From: Lenzites betulinus
Lineage: Eukaryota; Basidiomycota; Agaricomycetes; Polyporales; Polyporaceae
Length of the DNA stretch: 64,000 nt
Reading direction: 5' to 3'
NCBI GenBank assembly: GCA_022264855.1
Contig: JABYQU010000006.1
Location: 868,001-932,000 of the forward strand
This document shows, in pieces, positions 51,472-62,792 of the stretch. The translations under genes and the position numbers were made by a program. The notes under the pieces are model-generated. The model saw only the letters and a list, made by a program, of their open reading frames with translations, was not told the origin of the DNA and did no database searches. Numbering within the stretch: the stretch's first letter is position 1; each line of letters begins with the position of its first letter.

Positions 51472-52382
51472 TGCGTCGCGCGAGGGTCGTGAGGTCGTGC
51501 AGCAAAGGGTAGGGGTCGTCCGGAAAGAACCACGGGAGGCAAAGCCGCCGGTGCGGTCATGGGTCGCGTTCTTATATCCAGTGTGATTATGCGCGAAGCC
51601 GCTCACCGCTCTCCACAGGGCCTCTTATCTCCCACTGCGCGCCTGCAGCCAGCGGACGTGGAGATAAGACGCGATACGCTCCCGGTGTATTGAGGCATAA
51701 TCTGCGCGTACCGTATAAGCGACGTCGCCGTCATCCGCACAGCGACGCCGGGACCTCCTTTGTTCCCGGCCACTCTTGTCGCTAGCGGACGAAGCCCCTG
51801 GGTGGCAGACACTAGGTCTGGGGCTATCTGGAGGCGCAGTCAGTGCGGAAGGCCGCAAACGCGCACATTCATGCATCTACGGCACCTTCTGACTTCCGAG
51901 GGCTGTTTATATGATCCAGTTGTCCATGCTGTAACACGAGAAAGAATCCGAGAGGCGAGTCTTGGGTGCCGTCATAGGACTTGATCTACGCAGCAATGGT
52001 ACACCGTTCACCATACTTGGGCGTTAGCAAGGATAGAGTGCTGAAATCCGGCAACTCCGCATATCTGAGCACATAAGATGATCAAGATTGCTGTGAATTT
52101 TTGAAGCTTTGATGAACCTGGGAGTGTCAGCGCGATGTAACGGTCGTTTGCAACCCGGGGATCGCTGCAGCGTCGGGCAATCGCGTGGTCGTTTCGCGTA
52201 CTTAAAATGGAGCTCCGATACCATATCGGGGTCAAGGTGTCGTCCCGGGCTCGGCTATACATTTGTGCCGACTCGTGCTAGGGAGCACTCAGCACTGCAC
52301 TCGCCGAAGATACATAGGTGAAAGAGCAGATTATCATACATACGTGGTATAGCACTACGTAGAAAGCGAAGTACGAGTTCTG
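51472..52382. other. Spacer between permease promoter and MLKL-like gene 3' end
   Basis: No gene was supported in this 911-bp stretch; minus-strand frames up to about 84 codons lack recognisable features. Confidence 0.5.
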
Positions 52383-55300
52383 TCAGTCGGCGAAGTCCTC
52401 CGCATGCAGCTGAACGTAATCCAAGAAGCCATAAACACTTACGTAGACGGAGGAAAGTCAGTCCCGACGACAGCACGAGCTAGGTAGATGTACTAACTTG
52501 GTGAGATACGCGAAGCATTTGACTGTGTTCGCGTCCAGTTCCTGTGGCTTGTCACTGTCATTCAGTGGTGCGGGCATGGGCCTCTCTGAGAAATGCGACT
52601 GGAAGCCCTTGTCGCTCGAGGTGAAGAGGTAGAACACCTTCGGAGCCAGGTCTTGGTGGAAGATCGGTATGCGTGGCGCGGCATTGGGTTGCTGCAGTCC
52701 GTACGGATTGTACCCGCCGTGGAAGCCATGTTGTTGGTGATGCGGGAACCTTTGCATGTGGTGCATCCCTGTGGATGCGGGCCAGTATTGGATACGTCGG
52801 AGATCTCGAACTTTGAAGCGCTGCTCAACGCCGACCCTCGTTACTGTATCGAACGTTTAGTATCATGTGAATGCGAAAAGTATGCAGCGCTCACTGAGAA
52901 TGAGCTCTTCGGGGTCGACGCCGTATTGCTTCGCGAGCGCACCACCGGCATCGAGGACATAGTTCCACGCCCGGTTGACTTGCGTCATCTCCGTTTCATG
53001 GACTATGTAGATGTCATACTCCATTTCTGGAGGAACGACAACCGCCCATCTAGCAGACTCCGCATCAGTACCATCGCGCGAGGGGCGAAGATATGAACGA
53101 ACCCATTGATGCCCCCTGGGAGCTCAAATGGCAACAGCGTCTGTTTGTCGGATATGCGATTGACCCATGACCGCTGCGAACCCGTCGCCTTTCCCGAGGT
53201 CTCGAACTTCGCGAGCCCTTCCTTCATCACGTTGCAGCATACGACGAAGTCCGCCCAATCGCTGGCGCCCTTCGGCATATAGCCAAGGTCGCCCACCTCG
53301 AACTTATTCGGGGGCGCAGTGTTCCGGAACCATGCTTGCTGGTGCGCGCCCGCAGCGAATGCAGCCTTGCGAATATGCTTGAGTGTCAATTCGGAGGCCT
53401 CGGCTTCTTCGTCATCCGCCTCAGCGGCACGCAGGACATTCTGTAGCCGCGTCTTCACGACTTCAAGGTTGTCGGAGCCGGGAAGGAGCGCGCGCGCGAG
53501 CATGGCAAGGTGGTTGACCTTGCGCTGTCTCTCGGCGGTCGCTGTCCGTGGTCATGCTCAGTCGTCGGTTGGCGAGTCTTTGAAGAAGACTTACTGCTTT
53601 TGTCGCTGGCATCCAAAGGCTCCCGAGCGTGACCGCGATTGGGCAGAATCTGTACAGGATTAGCCACCTATTATAGAGTGCATCCAAGGCATTTCTCACC
53701 TCGAGATATATGCTCCTGATGGAATGCGCGAGACCGAAGTTCCTCCATGACTGTATGTTGTCGACTTCGGATGGAGGAAGACCCATCACGACCGTCTGCT
53801 CCGCGTCTATTCGGAAGTCGGCATGCTGTCGATTCATATGAGGTGTCAGATAGATATGAACGATGGGGAGTGGTGCGGTCGTACCTCTACGTAGTCCTGC
53901 AGTTTTGATTCAGAAAGATTTCTCTGCCGTTGCAGGTATAGAGCAGCGTCCTAGGTTTTTTGCTACCATTAGCATATTACGGAGACATTTTCTGGATTCC
54001 GCGACGTACAAGCGTATCCTGATACTACAGGGAGGGTCAGATTCAGTAAATAAGCAGTGGTACATCGACTTACGAAGCGTAACAGTAGATGCGTGCACGC
54101 TGCCAGGCTTGAACTTTTGATAGCATCCAACAACATTGCTTGCGGAAGGCGCGTTTGAACTGCACATGGCTCATGCTTAGCAACAGGGGATTAATGTTGT
54201 CTGCAACTGAACTCGCACCGTTTGCTAGCAGAATGAACGGAGTTGGTGTCTCCCCATTGGAATACCCAACCATTTGTGGCAAGCTGGGGTGGCTGCGTGG
54301 TACGTCAGATTATATTAAGTACTAACAAGTCATCTGGACCAACTCACTAGAGGTTCTGCAGCATTCTTACGTCTCTCATCCACCGCTAGCGACTTCGTCA
54401 GTCTCCCGTACGACATCACAGGTCGGAATGCCTGACCTTCATGGCAACACTACGATCCTCATCGTACGGCAGCATAAGCGCCTTCCTTCCATCGACCTCG
54501 CCTTCGACACTACCTGCCCACCAGCCTGACTTGATACGAGATTTGCCCTTCATGCGAAATTGCGACTGATGATACTGATTGAACTACACCAAGTTGTCAG
54601 ACGTCGGTCGTGGAGAGATAGATGATTGTAACTTACGCCATGGTGCTCGGTTATCCGAAAGTCCTCCTCCGTTTCCGACGTAGATATCAGCTCGTATTCA
54701 CCGGACTCGATAGTGCTGATGGAACTCGTGGAATCGATAGTGATGAAGGTGTCGGCCTACGGAGATGATGAATACCCCTCTTTCTAGCTGCACGTTGATC
54801 TCGAAGACTCACAGTCTCCGATCTAGGGACGGGGGAGGTGCATATTTCCTCGACGTCGGTAATCATAACCACCTGTTGCTCTACCGGATAGGGTGGGAGC
54901 GTAGGCTCTCTCGTTTCCCCAGTCTGAGCCTGTGGCGTAGGCCTCGGCGCCGACGCTTCCTCGCTCTTTTGACGAGATGAATCTCCGACTGCGAGGTGGA
55001 TATTGATGAGTGTCGCCATCTACCACACAGTCAGCATTGACGCTACTCGTGGCCTGAACTCGCTGACGCGCATACCTGGAATGTCCTTGCAGCGTCGTCG
55101 AGGGCGACGTGGTATTGCTTCATAGCGCTCTCGATCGTGTTCTTGCGTATTAGGCGGGAGCCCCACTTCTGCTCCGCCTCCTGCTGCATGAACTTATGTA
55201 TCGACTCCAGTGTCCTGAAGCAGTGCCATTAATCGCCTGAACGATACCTGTGCAGTTGGTATACGATCTCACTCTTCGAACCGAGAAAGTGCTTTGAGCA

Positions 55301-55696
55301 ACGACGGCGGTGCGCTGTCCCAATGACCTGACATATGGTCCCGGATGTCAACGAGCATGGCCAAGCACCGCTGGGCGAGGCGGTAGCATCCCTCCTGGTT
55401 GGATTGAATTTTCTGCGAAAGGCAAGGCGTTTAGCCAGATTTGGACGTGCATTTACGAGCCACAATCGGGATCGGCGTTTGTATGCCGCACGGATGCCGT
55501 CCGACTCCTCCGTCGCAGGACGCGTACACACCTGGATCGTCTCGAACACCAGCAGGAGGATGCCTGCCGCAGCCTGCGCGGGAGGAAACTGCATGACATC
55601 TGCAATCTCCTTCGTCACCGAGGATGTGAGAACAAGCACAGAGAGGGCATTGTCGAGAGTCGACTTGCGAATCTTCTTGACGACCCGTAGAGGCAT
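52383..55696 (-). CDS. MLKL-like N-terminal-domain protein with degenerate kinase-like middle
   Basis: About 17 exons yield roughly 750 residues. Residues 1-180 form the helical bundle: VVKKIRKSTLDNALSVLVL, AAAGILLLVFETIQ, NQEGCYRLAQRCLAMLVDIR, TLESIHKFMQQEAEQKWG, MKQYHVALDDAARTFQ, then MATLINIHLAVG. This matches the MLKL_NTD-type domain of mushroom proteins. A Pro/Ser/acidic linker follows (TIDSTSSISTIESGEYELI). The middle resembles a kinase N-lobe (GRKALMLPYDEDRSVAMK-RWMRDVRMLQNL-YHPNLPQMVGYS, then FILLANVQTRLPQAMLLDAI) but where HRD and DFG should be one reads HADFRIDAEQTVVMGLPP, so catalysis is unlikely. A basic LARALLPGSDN/LTLKHIRKAAFAAG region, an IYIVHETEMTQVNRAWNYVL block and a His/Pro-rich tail end in DYVQLHAEDFAD. 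One exon (54010-54024) is 15 nt. A membrane-disrupting death effector role is inferred, not shown. The N-terminus may be longer. Confidence 0.75.
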
Positions 55697-55892
55697 GGTC
55701 GACGCGACGCTGGCAGTACGTTCGCCCAGGTAGTACGACTAGACGTGCTGTGGTGGCCCGCGAGGATACCGAGAAACGACCTGTGCACACATAACACTGT
55801 CGGTTAGAGGACAACAGCGATGAGCATGGATGCTTACGAAACGGCCATCTGTCGCTGTCAAACCGCTGCTAGGCACCAGAATGACTTGGACG

Positions 55893-56093
55893 TTAATGCA
55901 GACCGTGCACCGCCTCCACGTCTTTCCACGTGGATAAGTATTTGGTGGCACACCACTGGCAGGCGGCCCCTGGCGGCCCTCCGTTTGCAGCATGATGCAT
56001 GAACTTTTCCCGGGCCGCCATAAACAGAGGATACCACTGCTCGCGAGGCTCTATCGGCTGTTGTCGGTCAGGCGTGCAGAAGTCGTATCTCAC
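55893..56093 (-). other. Exon-like frame upstream of the MLKL-like gene
   Basis: The minus-strand frame starting at 56093 reads MRYDFCTPDRQQPIEPREQW, then YPLFMAAREKFMHHAANGGP, ACQWCATKYLSTWKDVEA, with a possible donor (gtgcac) right after. A second short exon QRFDSDRWPF may lie at about 55838-55869. The composition is protein-like. It could be 5' exons of the MLKL-like gene or a separate small gene; the reading frame could not be joined cleanly to ATG 55696. Confidence 0.4.
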
Positions 56094-56864
56094 GCACCAC
56101 GGGAATTGCTCGTATGCGCGGCAAGGGGTACGGAACGATGGGGACGGTGGTGGTAAAAGGACAAGAAGGGTATGGGGCTCGTTGGGGTCGTGGCCGTTGG
56201 CTTAAGCATGTCCAAACAACATGAAACCAAGGCCAAACATGCCTGACATGTTTTGCACGATGAGAGAAGCAGTCTCCCTGACATATAGCAGCTAGCGCCC
56301 GCCCGGTTCCACGCGGATGTGCCCGTTACACTTCGCATTTATGGAGCTGCACCGACATGCCCGGATCCCTACGGAGCGATTTCTTACTGGGACTGAGTAC
56401 TGATATCTTCTATACAGAGGGCAGAAGTAAGGATAGCACTGCAGAACTACTAACTTGCACATACTAGAGCCACAGCATCCGATAGCATCTGACCAACGCC
56501 CAAGAGATCCTCAAGAGATCGCCTTAAGATACCCTTGCTACCCCGTACAGGCAGCGACAGCCTGCTGGTATTCGAAACGAATATACAATACCTCGAGGCT
56601 TATTTGCGATACCACTATGGTTCAGACCGGGGGTCAGGAGGGCTCCTGACGGCGCGCTATGTAACGGTGGTGGCCCTGTGCGGCAGTCGCGATCTAAGCC
56701 TTGAGTTATAAGCTTAAAGCAGCCGGCAGGGGCTTTCGAGGGCTTTCGGCGGTGGTACGCTGCAACTCCGACGCAATATCACACGTATCTTGCGGTAGTA
56801 TCTGTAGTATCCAGAGCTGATCGATATCAATAAGAACTGCAGAGGGGGAATCCGGTATCCGGAG
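56094..56864. other. Non-coding stretch
   Basis: Nothing recognisable was found between the exon-like frame and the truncated MLKL-NTD fragment. Confidence 0.45.
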
Positions 56865-57068
56865 GTTACGACGAGGAAACAGCATGATTTTCTTCGTCAC
56901 CGAGAATGTGAGGACCACGATAGACAGGGCGTCGTCGACAAAGTTCTTGACGACCCTTAGGGACGTTGCCGATGCGACGCTGGGGTGCCTATCAAGGTAG
57001 CAGAGGTAGCAGACATGCCAGGACGGTCCACGATGATATCGACGACTGTCGGACCAACCTGTGCACAC
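56865..57068 (-). pseudogene. Truncated relative of the MLKL-like N-terminal exon
   Basis: The minus strand reads HPSVASATSLRVVKNFVDDA and then LSIVVLTFSVTKKI, matching SVASTMPLRVVKKIRKSTLD and LSVLVLTSSVTKEI of the neighbouring gene. The shared DNA includes the upstream TGTGCACAGG splice-acceptor region (57056-57065 here, about 55783 in the intact gene). The similarity breaks after LFP, with a six-base gap just before; downstream exons for the rest of the bundle are absent. This is a broken partial duplicate. Confidence 0.7.
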
Positions 57069-57224
57069 GTTAACACTGATAAACGGCATAGGACGGAGAA
57101 CTCCCGTTAATCCTTATAGTACTCTGTGGTAGTCTGGCCGTGAATACGCGGATGGTGTGTTCGCACGGAATTGACAAGAACCAGAAATTAGAAGGTAAAT
57201 ACGTACAATGAAATATACACACGT

Positions 57225-60200
57225 TCAGTCCCCCATAGTCAACTCCGCGATAATCTTCTCGTAGTTTAACGCCGTAAGCTTCGCCTCGGACGCATCGTGC
57301 GGTTTCGCGCGACCGAGATACGCCGCGATGATTTTTTCGTCCTTGTCCTGCAGCTCGCTCGGTTCCGCAAGCCCCTGCGCCAGATTCACCGCACTGAGGT
57401 ACTTGCTATATATTGGCTGCAGATAGTCGATGTCCTCGCTGGACGTGACGAGCAGTTCCTGGCCTTGCTCGATGTATCTGCAAGCATATTGTGTTGGGAT
57501 GACATGATGATGTGTGGTGGTAGAGCACGCACTGCTGGTACTCCTCTTCCTCTTCGACGATGGGATCCAGTAACTTCATCACTATCTCGGGAAGCGACTC
57601 GGGCGCAGACTCGGCAGCGGAGTGCGACTTCTTGGACTTTGGGTCTTGGGCGTGGTCCACACGAGACGTTCGTGAGCCAGTCGACGAATTGGTTCCCATC
57701 CACCGACGTACACCATCCATCAACCTGTCGTTTTGAGATCAACAAATAGACATTGCGAGGTTGCGATCCGTACCTAGGGTGATGCCCATGGGTGTGGTGA
57801 GCGAGGAATGGGCTCATATTCACATCCCGAGCGGTCTTCCTGCACAAAAGGTCACGCTAGTTCGACGAAGGGCATGATTCGAACGCACCCTGGAAGCTTG
57901 AGCGTGCTGTTCATGGAGAACGCAAAGTGCTTCCCCAGCGAAGTGAAAAGCAGAGGGCGATAGTACTCAATCCAGTAGTCGCCCCGGGTATTGACATAGT
58001 GAAGAAGCGCTTGCTCGCAATCGTCCAGCGGGTACGCGATCCGAAGGTGTTCGTCCTTGAACCATTTCTGGTAGTTCCCCCGCTGCGGGGGTGTACGTGT
58101 GCTGGTCTTTTCCGCCGGAACGCCAAGGAAGAGGTTGATTGCGGTCTGCTTGTCCGCGTCTATCGGCGCCTCAGTCCTCTTCGATGGAACAGCAAGCTGC
58201 GCTTACTCGACTCACCCAGCAAAGAGTTGGCATAGAATCGGCGCAGGTTCTCGATGATGTCTCGAGAGTGGCTGTTCCAGTGTGGCATACGGCGGTATGT
58301 TTCCACACGGTTCACCAGCGCACTACCCGTGTACTGCAATGCCAGACCTACGGGGCATATGCGATGAAGGGTTCGATCGAAACTAGTTACGTTGGAACTC
58401 ACTGTCACCGTGGTCATGGTACATCTCGGTAAGCATGTTTACCGCGTCAGAGTCGAACGCAAGATTTGGCGTGTCCACTACGCCGAGGGCATATAGCTGA
58501 TGTCCCAATGCGCGCTTTCCGAAGACGAACTGTGCTGCGTTGGTCCGGTCCAGGCAGTCGACACAGTTGGTCCGACATATCCCATTCTGGACCGACATCG
58601 TGCCCCGCCATGGGTACTCGTCCGCACTAGGGTTGGTGTCATGTCAGCGCAGGGTCGGAAACGGGAAGGACTAAATGCTCACTCGTCCTCGTTCAGCAAG
58701 TAGTGCGAGAATGGTTCTGGGCCGGTGTGGAAGAACCCGGTCATCTGAATCGACTCCTCCGCGCTATCTTCGAGGTAGCTGATGACGTCCTGCGTTTTCC
58801 TGGTGAGCTTGTTAGCGATCACGGAGGACTCTTGCACAGCGTTTAAGTTGAACGCACTCCTTATATGCACGCGCCATGTCCCAAGCGCGATAGATCATCT
58901 TGTTCTCTGGGGGCAGGAACTGGTTCAGATACCGCACACATTGCGTGTACTCCTCAAGGAGCTTCGATTCACGGGGCACCGGTTCCCGCTTCTTGATCAA
59001 GTTGAGAATCATGATCGGGCAGCCGTATCGTTTGAACAGGTCGTCAAAGTGCCGCGCTGCAGCCGTGTAGAACGGGTCCATGACGGGGACTGTTGTATGG
59101 CAGGTGAGCGCGTTGTGTTGCATCATATAGAAAGCCCTGCCCACTTTCAATTGGAGGTTTCGGAACCATGCTCGTCACCTCTTGCGTCCAATAAATGGGA
59201 ATACTGCCTCGATACTGCGAGACCAGCTCATGAACAACACATAAACTGAATCAAGACGACGCCACCAACCTGAACGTAGCTGGTATAGTTCGGGCTTGGA
59301 CGGCGATTTTGTTTCCCGTCCGCCCCGTCCTTCGGTGCGGGGAAATAGAACGGCGTCGTCAATGTCTCTGAGACGATCTGCTCTGTCTCAACCTCGTTCG
59401 CTACATTTCCCTGTCATTTATGAGGATAGTTTCACCACGGTGAGTGTGTGTGAGCTACCTCATCGTTGGCGCCGCGCTTCAGGTATCGCGCACCTGCGTG
59501 GTGTCTAGATCGACGTGCAATAAGCGTCACAAACACCACACGCCCTAGCACCGTCAACTCTGCGGAAACGTGAGGCTGTACGTACGCGGCCAGGCAGAGC
59601 ATATGCTTTACTTACTGGCCTGGTCAACATGCCCATGCATTAGGGGGACGAGCCAGTGCGACTTGGCGGAGGGCATAGAGGCTTCGTCGAATGCGGTTGT
59701 CAGCAGGTGATGGTTCCACGCAAACCTGTCGTTCATGCTCCATTGTCTGCATGGAGCAAGCCCGCTCCGGGTGAGGTTATGTTGCAGGGTCGACGTGAGG
59801 TCATACGTGTAGCTGGACATGCAACTTTATTCAACAGCTCTGGTTTGCGAGCGAAACGTGCGCTACCTGAAGTAGAAGTTCTTCGTCATATCAACCTGCT
59901 TGAAGATGTTCATGAGACGCTGCTCTTCCGCGGGCTTGTCTATCTTGTGATTGAACGCGACTGGCATGATGTCCGTGCTTTCACAATGATAGACGTAGTG
60001 CCCTCCGAGGAGCGCGACCACAGAACGCTTTGAGATGAGAATCATGTACCACCCGGCCGTGAACTTGATGAACCCTGCTCATGGGTATGCATAACGGGCG
60101 TCGCAGGGCATCTTGGGAGCTCACCTGCTACGCCAAAGAAGACCCTGGCTCTACCAAGCCCACCGCAGCCCTTGTTGCCGTCCTCGAGCATCTTCAGCAT

Positions 60201-60611
60201 CTCACTCATTTGCTTGCCACTGTATATCGCTTCGTCCTCAACGACCGTGAGCTCGTCCTGAGACGTCCGGTCAATCTTGATGATTCGGTGTCGCGAGTCG
60301 GATGTGTTTGACGCGACAACATAGAACCTCAAGCGGTTCTCATACAGGATGAATTTATTGAACGCCAGAGAGTGGTCGTCCGGCCGCGACAGCGCGGCCT
60401 TGGAAGACGTGGGTGGAGCAGCTAGAGTCGCGGAGAGACTTTGGGCTTCCTTGGACTGCAACGAAGCGGGATATTCATGAGTAGACACTGCGGCTTCCGA
60501 GGGCAGCACCGCGGAATGTTGGGATATCGGAGTTACGGTGCCGCTGGAGTCGGTGCTAGAGGCCTGGGGTATCTGGAGATGCGTCGTAGTCGCCGTGGTT
60601 GGTGTCTCCAT
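57225..60611 (-). CDS. FIG4: FIG4-type SAC-domain phosphoinositide phosphatase
   Basis: FIG4 removes the 5-phosphate of PI(3,5)P2 on vacuole/endosome membranes and acts with VAC14 and FAB1. From ATG 60611 the protein reads [15 protein letters not shown], a Ser/Thr-rich N-terminus, then [19 protein letters not shown], the SAC domain ([67 protein letters not shown]), then [20 protein letters not shown]. The catalytic loop [16 protein letters not shown] carries the Cx5R(T) signature intact. The C-terminal part includes [24 protein letters not shown] text, a Ser-rich linker, and ends ELTMGD. About 14 exons with 50-70 bp introns are present. An upstream in-frame ATG at 60764 would almost touch the divergent gene and was not used. 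Confidence 0.92.
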
Positions 60612-60766
60612 CCTGAAAACTGAATCGCGGCGACGTGGAGAGCGTGTTTGTCGGAGGGTGTCCGAACGACATGAGCATTCGGGACAAGAAGGACGGGCGC
60701 TCTTTTCATGATGCTGGTGGCCCTCGTATAGATTCAGAAACTTGAAGCAAGTTGTTTCGCCCATTC
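60612..60766. promoter_or_regulatory. Compact divergent promoter of FIG4 and the zinc-finger gene
   Basis: Only 155 bp separate the two start codons, which point away from each other, so promoter elements and leaders must overlap. No TATA box is obvious. Confidence 0.55.
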
Positions 60767-62647
60767 ATGGCGTCGTCTATCACGCTCCCTGACTTCGAGT
60801 TCCTGAACGCGCCAGGTGCAGAGTACAACGAAGATGATGGCTACGAGGACGGCGAGGGCGATGAGGACTACGACGAAGAAGAGGACGTCGATGCGGAGGC
60901 CGAAGAAATGGCACGCAGGCTCGGGGACCAGCTCCTCGCAGACATTGCCAAAGCCCAAGCCGAGGCTGCTGCTATTGCGGGCACCGCGAACGGCCCACCC
61001 GCACCTTCGGAGGGCTCCCCGCAGGGCACGTACCGCAAGAAACAGGATGCCGCGGTGCTTACCATGAAAGCTATTCTTGCGTTTGCCGCCAGGAACCCTG
61101 TCGTGCACTCCGCCATGTCGACCTCGCATGTCCCAGGCGCCGGGGGCGCGAGCCTCCTCGAGGTGTTCAACCGGTGCATCTCCGCCTCCTCCATATCCAA
61201 GCCGCTCGCGCGCACGCTGACCGAGATTGTGCTTTCGCTCGCAAAGTCAGAGGCGCTCTTCGGTTCTCTGCGCAACTCGGACGCACCCGCCCTCCAGCTG
61301 GACAAGGGCAAGCGGAAGCGCGACGACGCCGACGAGGGCAGCCGTCTCGTCGAGCTCGGGCCCAGCTTCCCCCAGAAGCGCATGGCCATCGACGAACCCG
61401 ACCTGCTGCACATGCTCAGCGATGCGGTCCGCGTTATTTCGCATGCGCTCTCGTCCGCCCCGGTCCACCGTCCGTCGGTCGACCCCGCGCTGATCTCATC
61501 CATCCAGCTCCAGCTACACCAGGTCTTCCTCTTCGCGGTCACCTCGGCCCCCCGTGCAATGGACGGCCGGATGCCGGTGCTGCAGGAGCTCGCTGGGCTC
61601 GTACAGATGCTCGGCGTGCTGAGCGGCATTCACATCGGGCACCCCCCAATGCACCACCCCCCACATTGGCACCCACACCCAGGCGCTCCTCCGCCACCGC
61701 CAGATATCGGCACTGCCGTCTACCCGTGTCTTGTCCCGGGCTGTAGCAAGACGTTCCATCGGCTCTACTCCTTGCGCACCCATCAGCGTTTTCACACCCT
61801 TGAACACCGTCCATACCGGTGCATGCAGTGTCCCGCTTCATTCGTTCGCAATCACGACCTGAAGCGACATGCCTTCCTCCACGAGAAGAAGGCATGGCGA
61901 TGCGCAGGGTGCCACAAGACTTTCTCGCGCCGAGACGCGATCAAGCGTCACAAGGATGCCAGGAACCGCGGCGGCAAGGGCCGAGCAGGGGAAGCTGAGC
62001 CAGTAAACACTGCCTGTGCGTATGCGGAGATTGAGGAGGTCGAAGTCGAGAAGGCGGATGGCGACGAGGAGATGAGTCGCCGGGCGAAGCTATGGAACGG
62101 CATAGCTGCGACCACGGCGGGGGGTATGCCGATGGGAGAGCATACAGGTCCGGAAGAAGGCGAGATCGACCCTCGGATGCTCTTCGAGGCTCAGAACATC
62201 GCGCTCTCGATCCACGGCTTGCTGCAAGCTGAGGTGTCGAAAGGGATGGGCTCGCCGAGTGCCCCGGTACCCATGCCACCTCCGAATGTCAGCCAATCTA
62301 CGCTGGCGAGCATTATCGCACGTGCCCAGCAAACCGTCGTTCTACAGGAGCAGCCCGCTCCTCCGTCTTCTTCTGCAGAGTTATCTGCACCTGAACCTCC
62401 TACAGAACACCCCATGGCAGTTGATCCGCCGCCAGAACCCGCCGCCGAAGTAGCCACCGTCGCTTCGGAACACACGGAAACCCCGCTTTCTCTGTCTTGG
62501 CTATCCGAGGAGCAAACCAAGCTGCTTGAGCAAGCAATTGCCCAGGCGGCTTCTGCTGCGCAGGCTCAGGCGGAGGCGGAAGCCGCGCTTGAAGAGGAGG
62601 ATGAAGACTTCGATGAGGAGGAGGAGGGCGAAATGGAGCCCGAGTAA
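60767..62647 (+). CDS. C2H2 zinc-finger protein, likely transcription factor
   Basis: The single exon encodes 626 residues from MASSITLPDFEFLNAPGAEY. An acidic N-terminus (about 20-55) leads into an Ala-rich helical region. Around residues 321-406 are three zinc fingers: YPCLVPGCSKTFHRLYSLRT with HQRFH, YRCMQCPASFVRNHDLKRH with AFLH, and WRCAGCHKTFSRRDAIKRHK. The third lacks the second zinc-binding His and is degenerate or C2H-type. An Asp/Glu-rich tail follows (EEEDEDFDEEEEGEMEPE). No other domain is recognised. The lack of introns is unusual here, where every other complete gene except perhaps the F-box gene is split. The divergent promoter is shared with FIG4. DNA targets are unknown. Confidence 0.88.
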   Translation: MASSITLPDFEFLNAPGAEYNEDDGYEDGEGDEDYDEEEDVDAEAEEMARRLGDQLLADIAKAQAEAAAIAGTANGPPAPSEGSPQGTYRKKQDAAVLTMKAILAFAARNPVVHSAMSTSHVPGAGGASLLEVFNRCISASSISKPLARTLTEIVLSLAKSEALFGSLRNSDAPALQLDKGKRKRDDADEGSRLVELGPSFPQKRMAIDEPDLLHMLSDAVRVISHALSSAPVHRPSVDPALISSIQLQLHQVFLFAVTSAPRAMDGRMPVLQELAGLVQMLGVLSGIHIGHPPMHHPPHWHPHPGAPPPPPDIGTAVYPCLVPGCSKTFHRLYSLRTHQRFHTLEHRPYRCMQCPASFVRNHDLKRHAFLHEKKAWRCAGCHKTFSRRDAIKRHKDARNRGGKGRAGEAEPVNTACAYAEIEEVEVEKADGDEEMSRRAKLWNGIAATTAGGMPMGEHTGPEEGEIDPRMLFEAQNIALSIHGLLQAEVSKGMGSPSAPVPMPPPNVSQSTLASIIARAQQTVVLQEQPAPPSSSAELSAPEPPTEHPMAVDPPPEPAAEVATVASEHTETPLSLSWLSEEQTKLLEQAIAQAASAAQAQAEAEAALEEEDEDFDEEEEGEMEPE

Positions 62648-62792
62648 TACCCTACAAGCCTCGTCACACGCGATCCCATTTGCCGGGAGTTCATGAATCC
62701 GTTATACGCGACATCCCAATAGCCAAGAATCCAACCAAGTAGTAAGTAGAAAAACACTTAATATGTACTCAAGATACACAAAACACAGATAA

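Noticed and set aside
60612..60764. N-terminal extension of FIG4 from an upstream ATG
   Set aside because: It would occupy the whole divergent promoter, and the added residues do not resemble FIG4.
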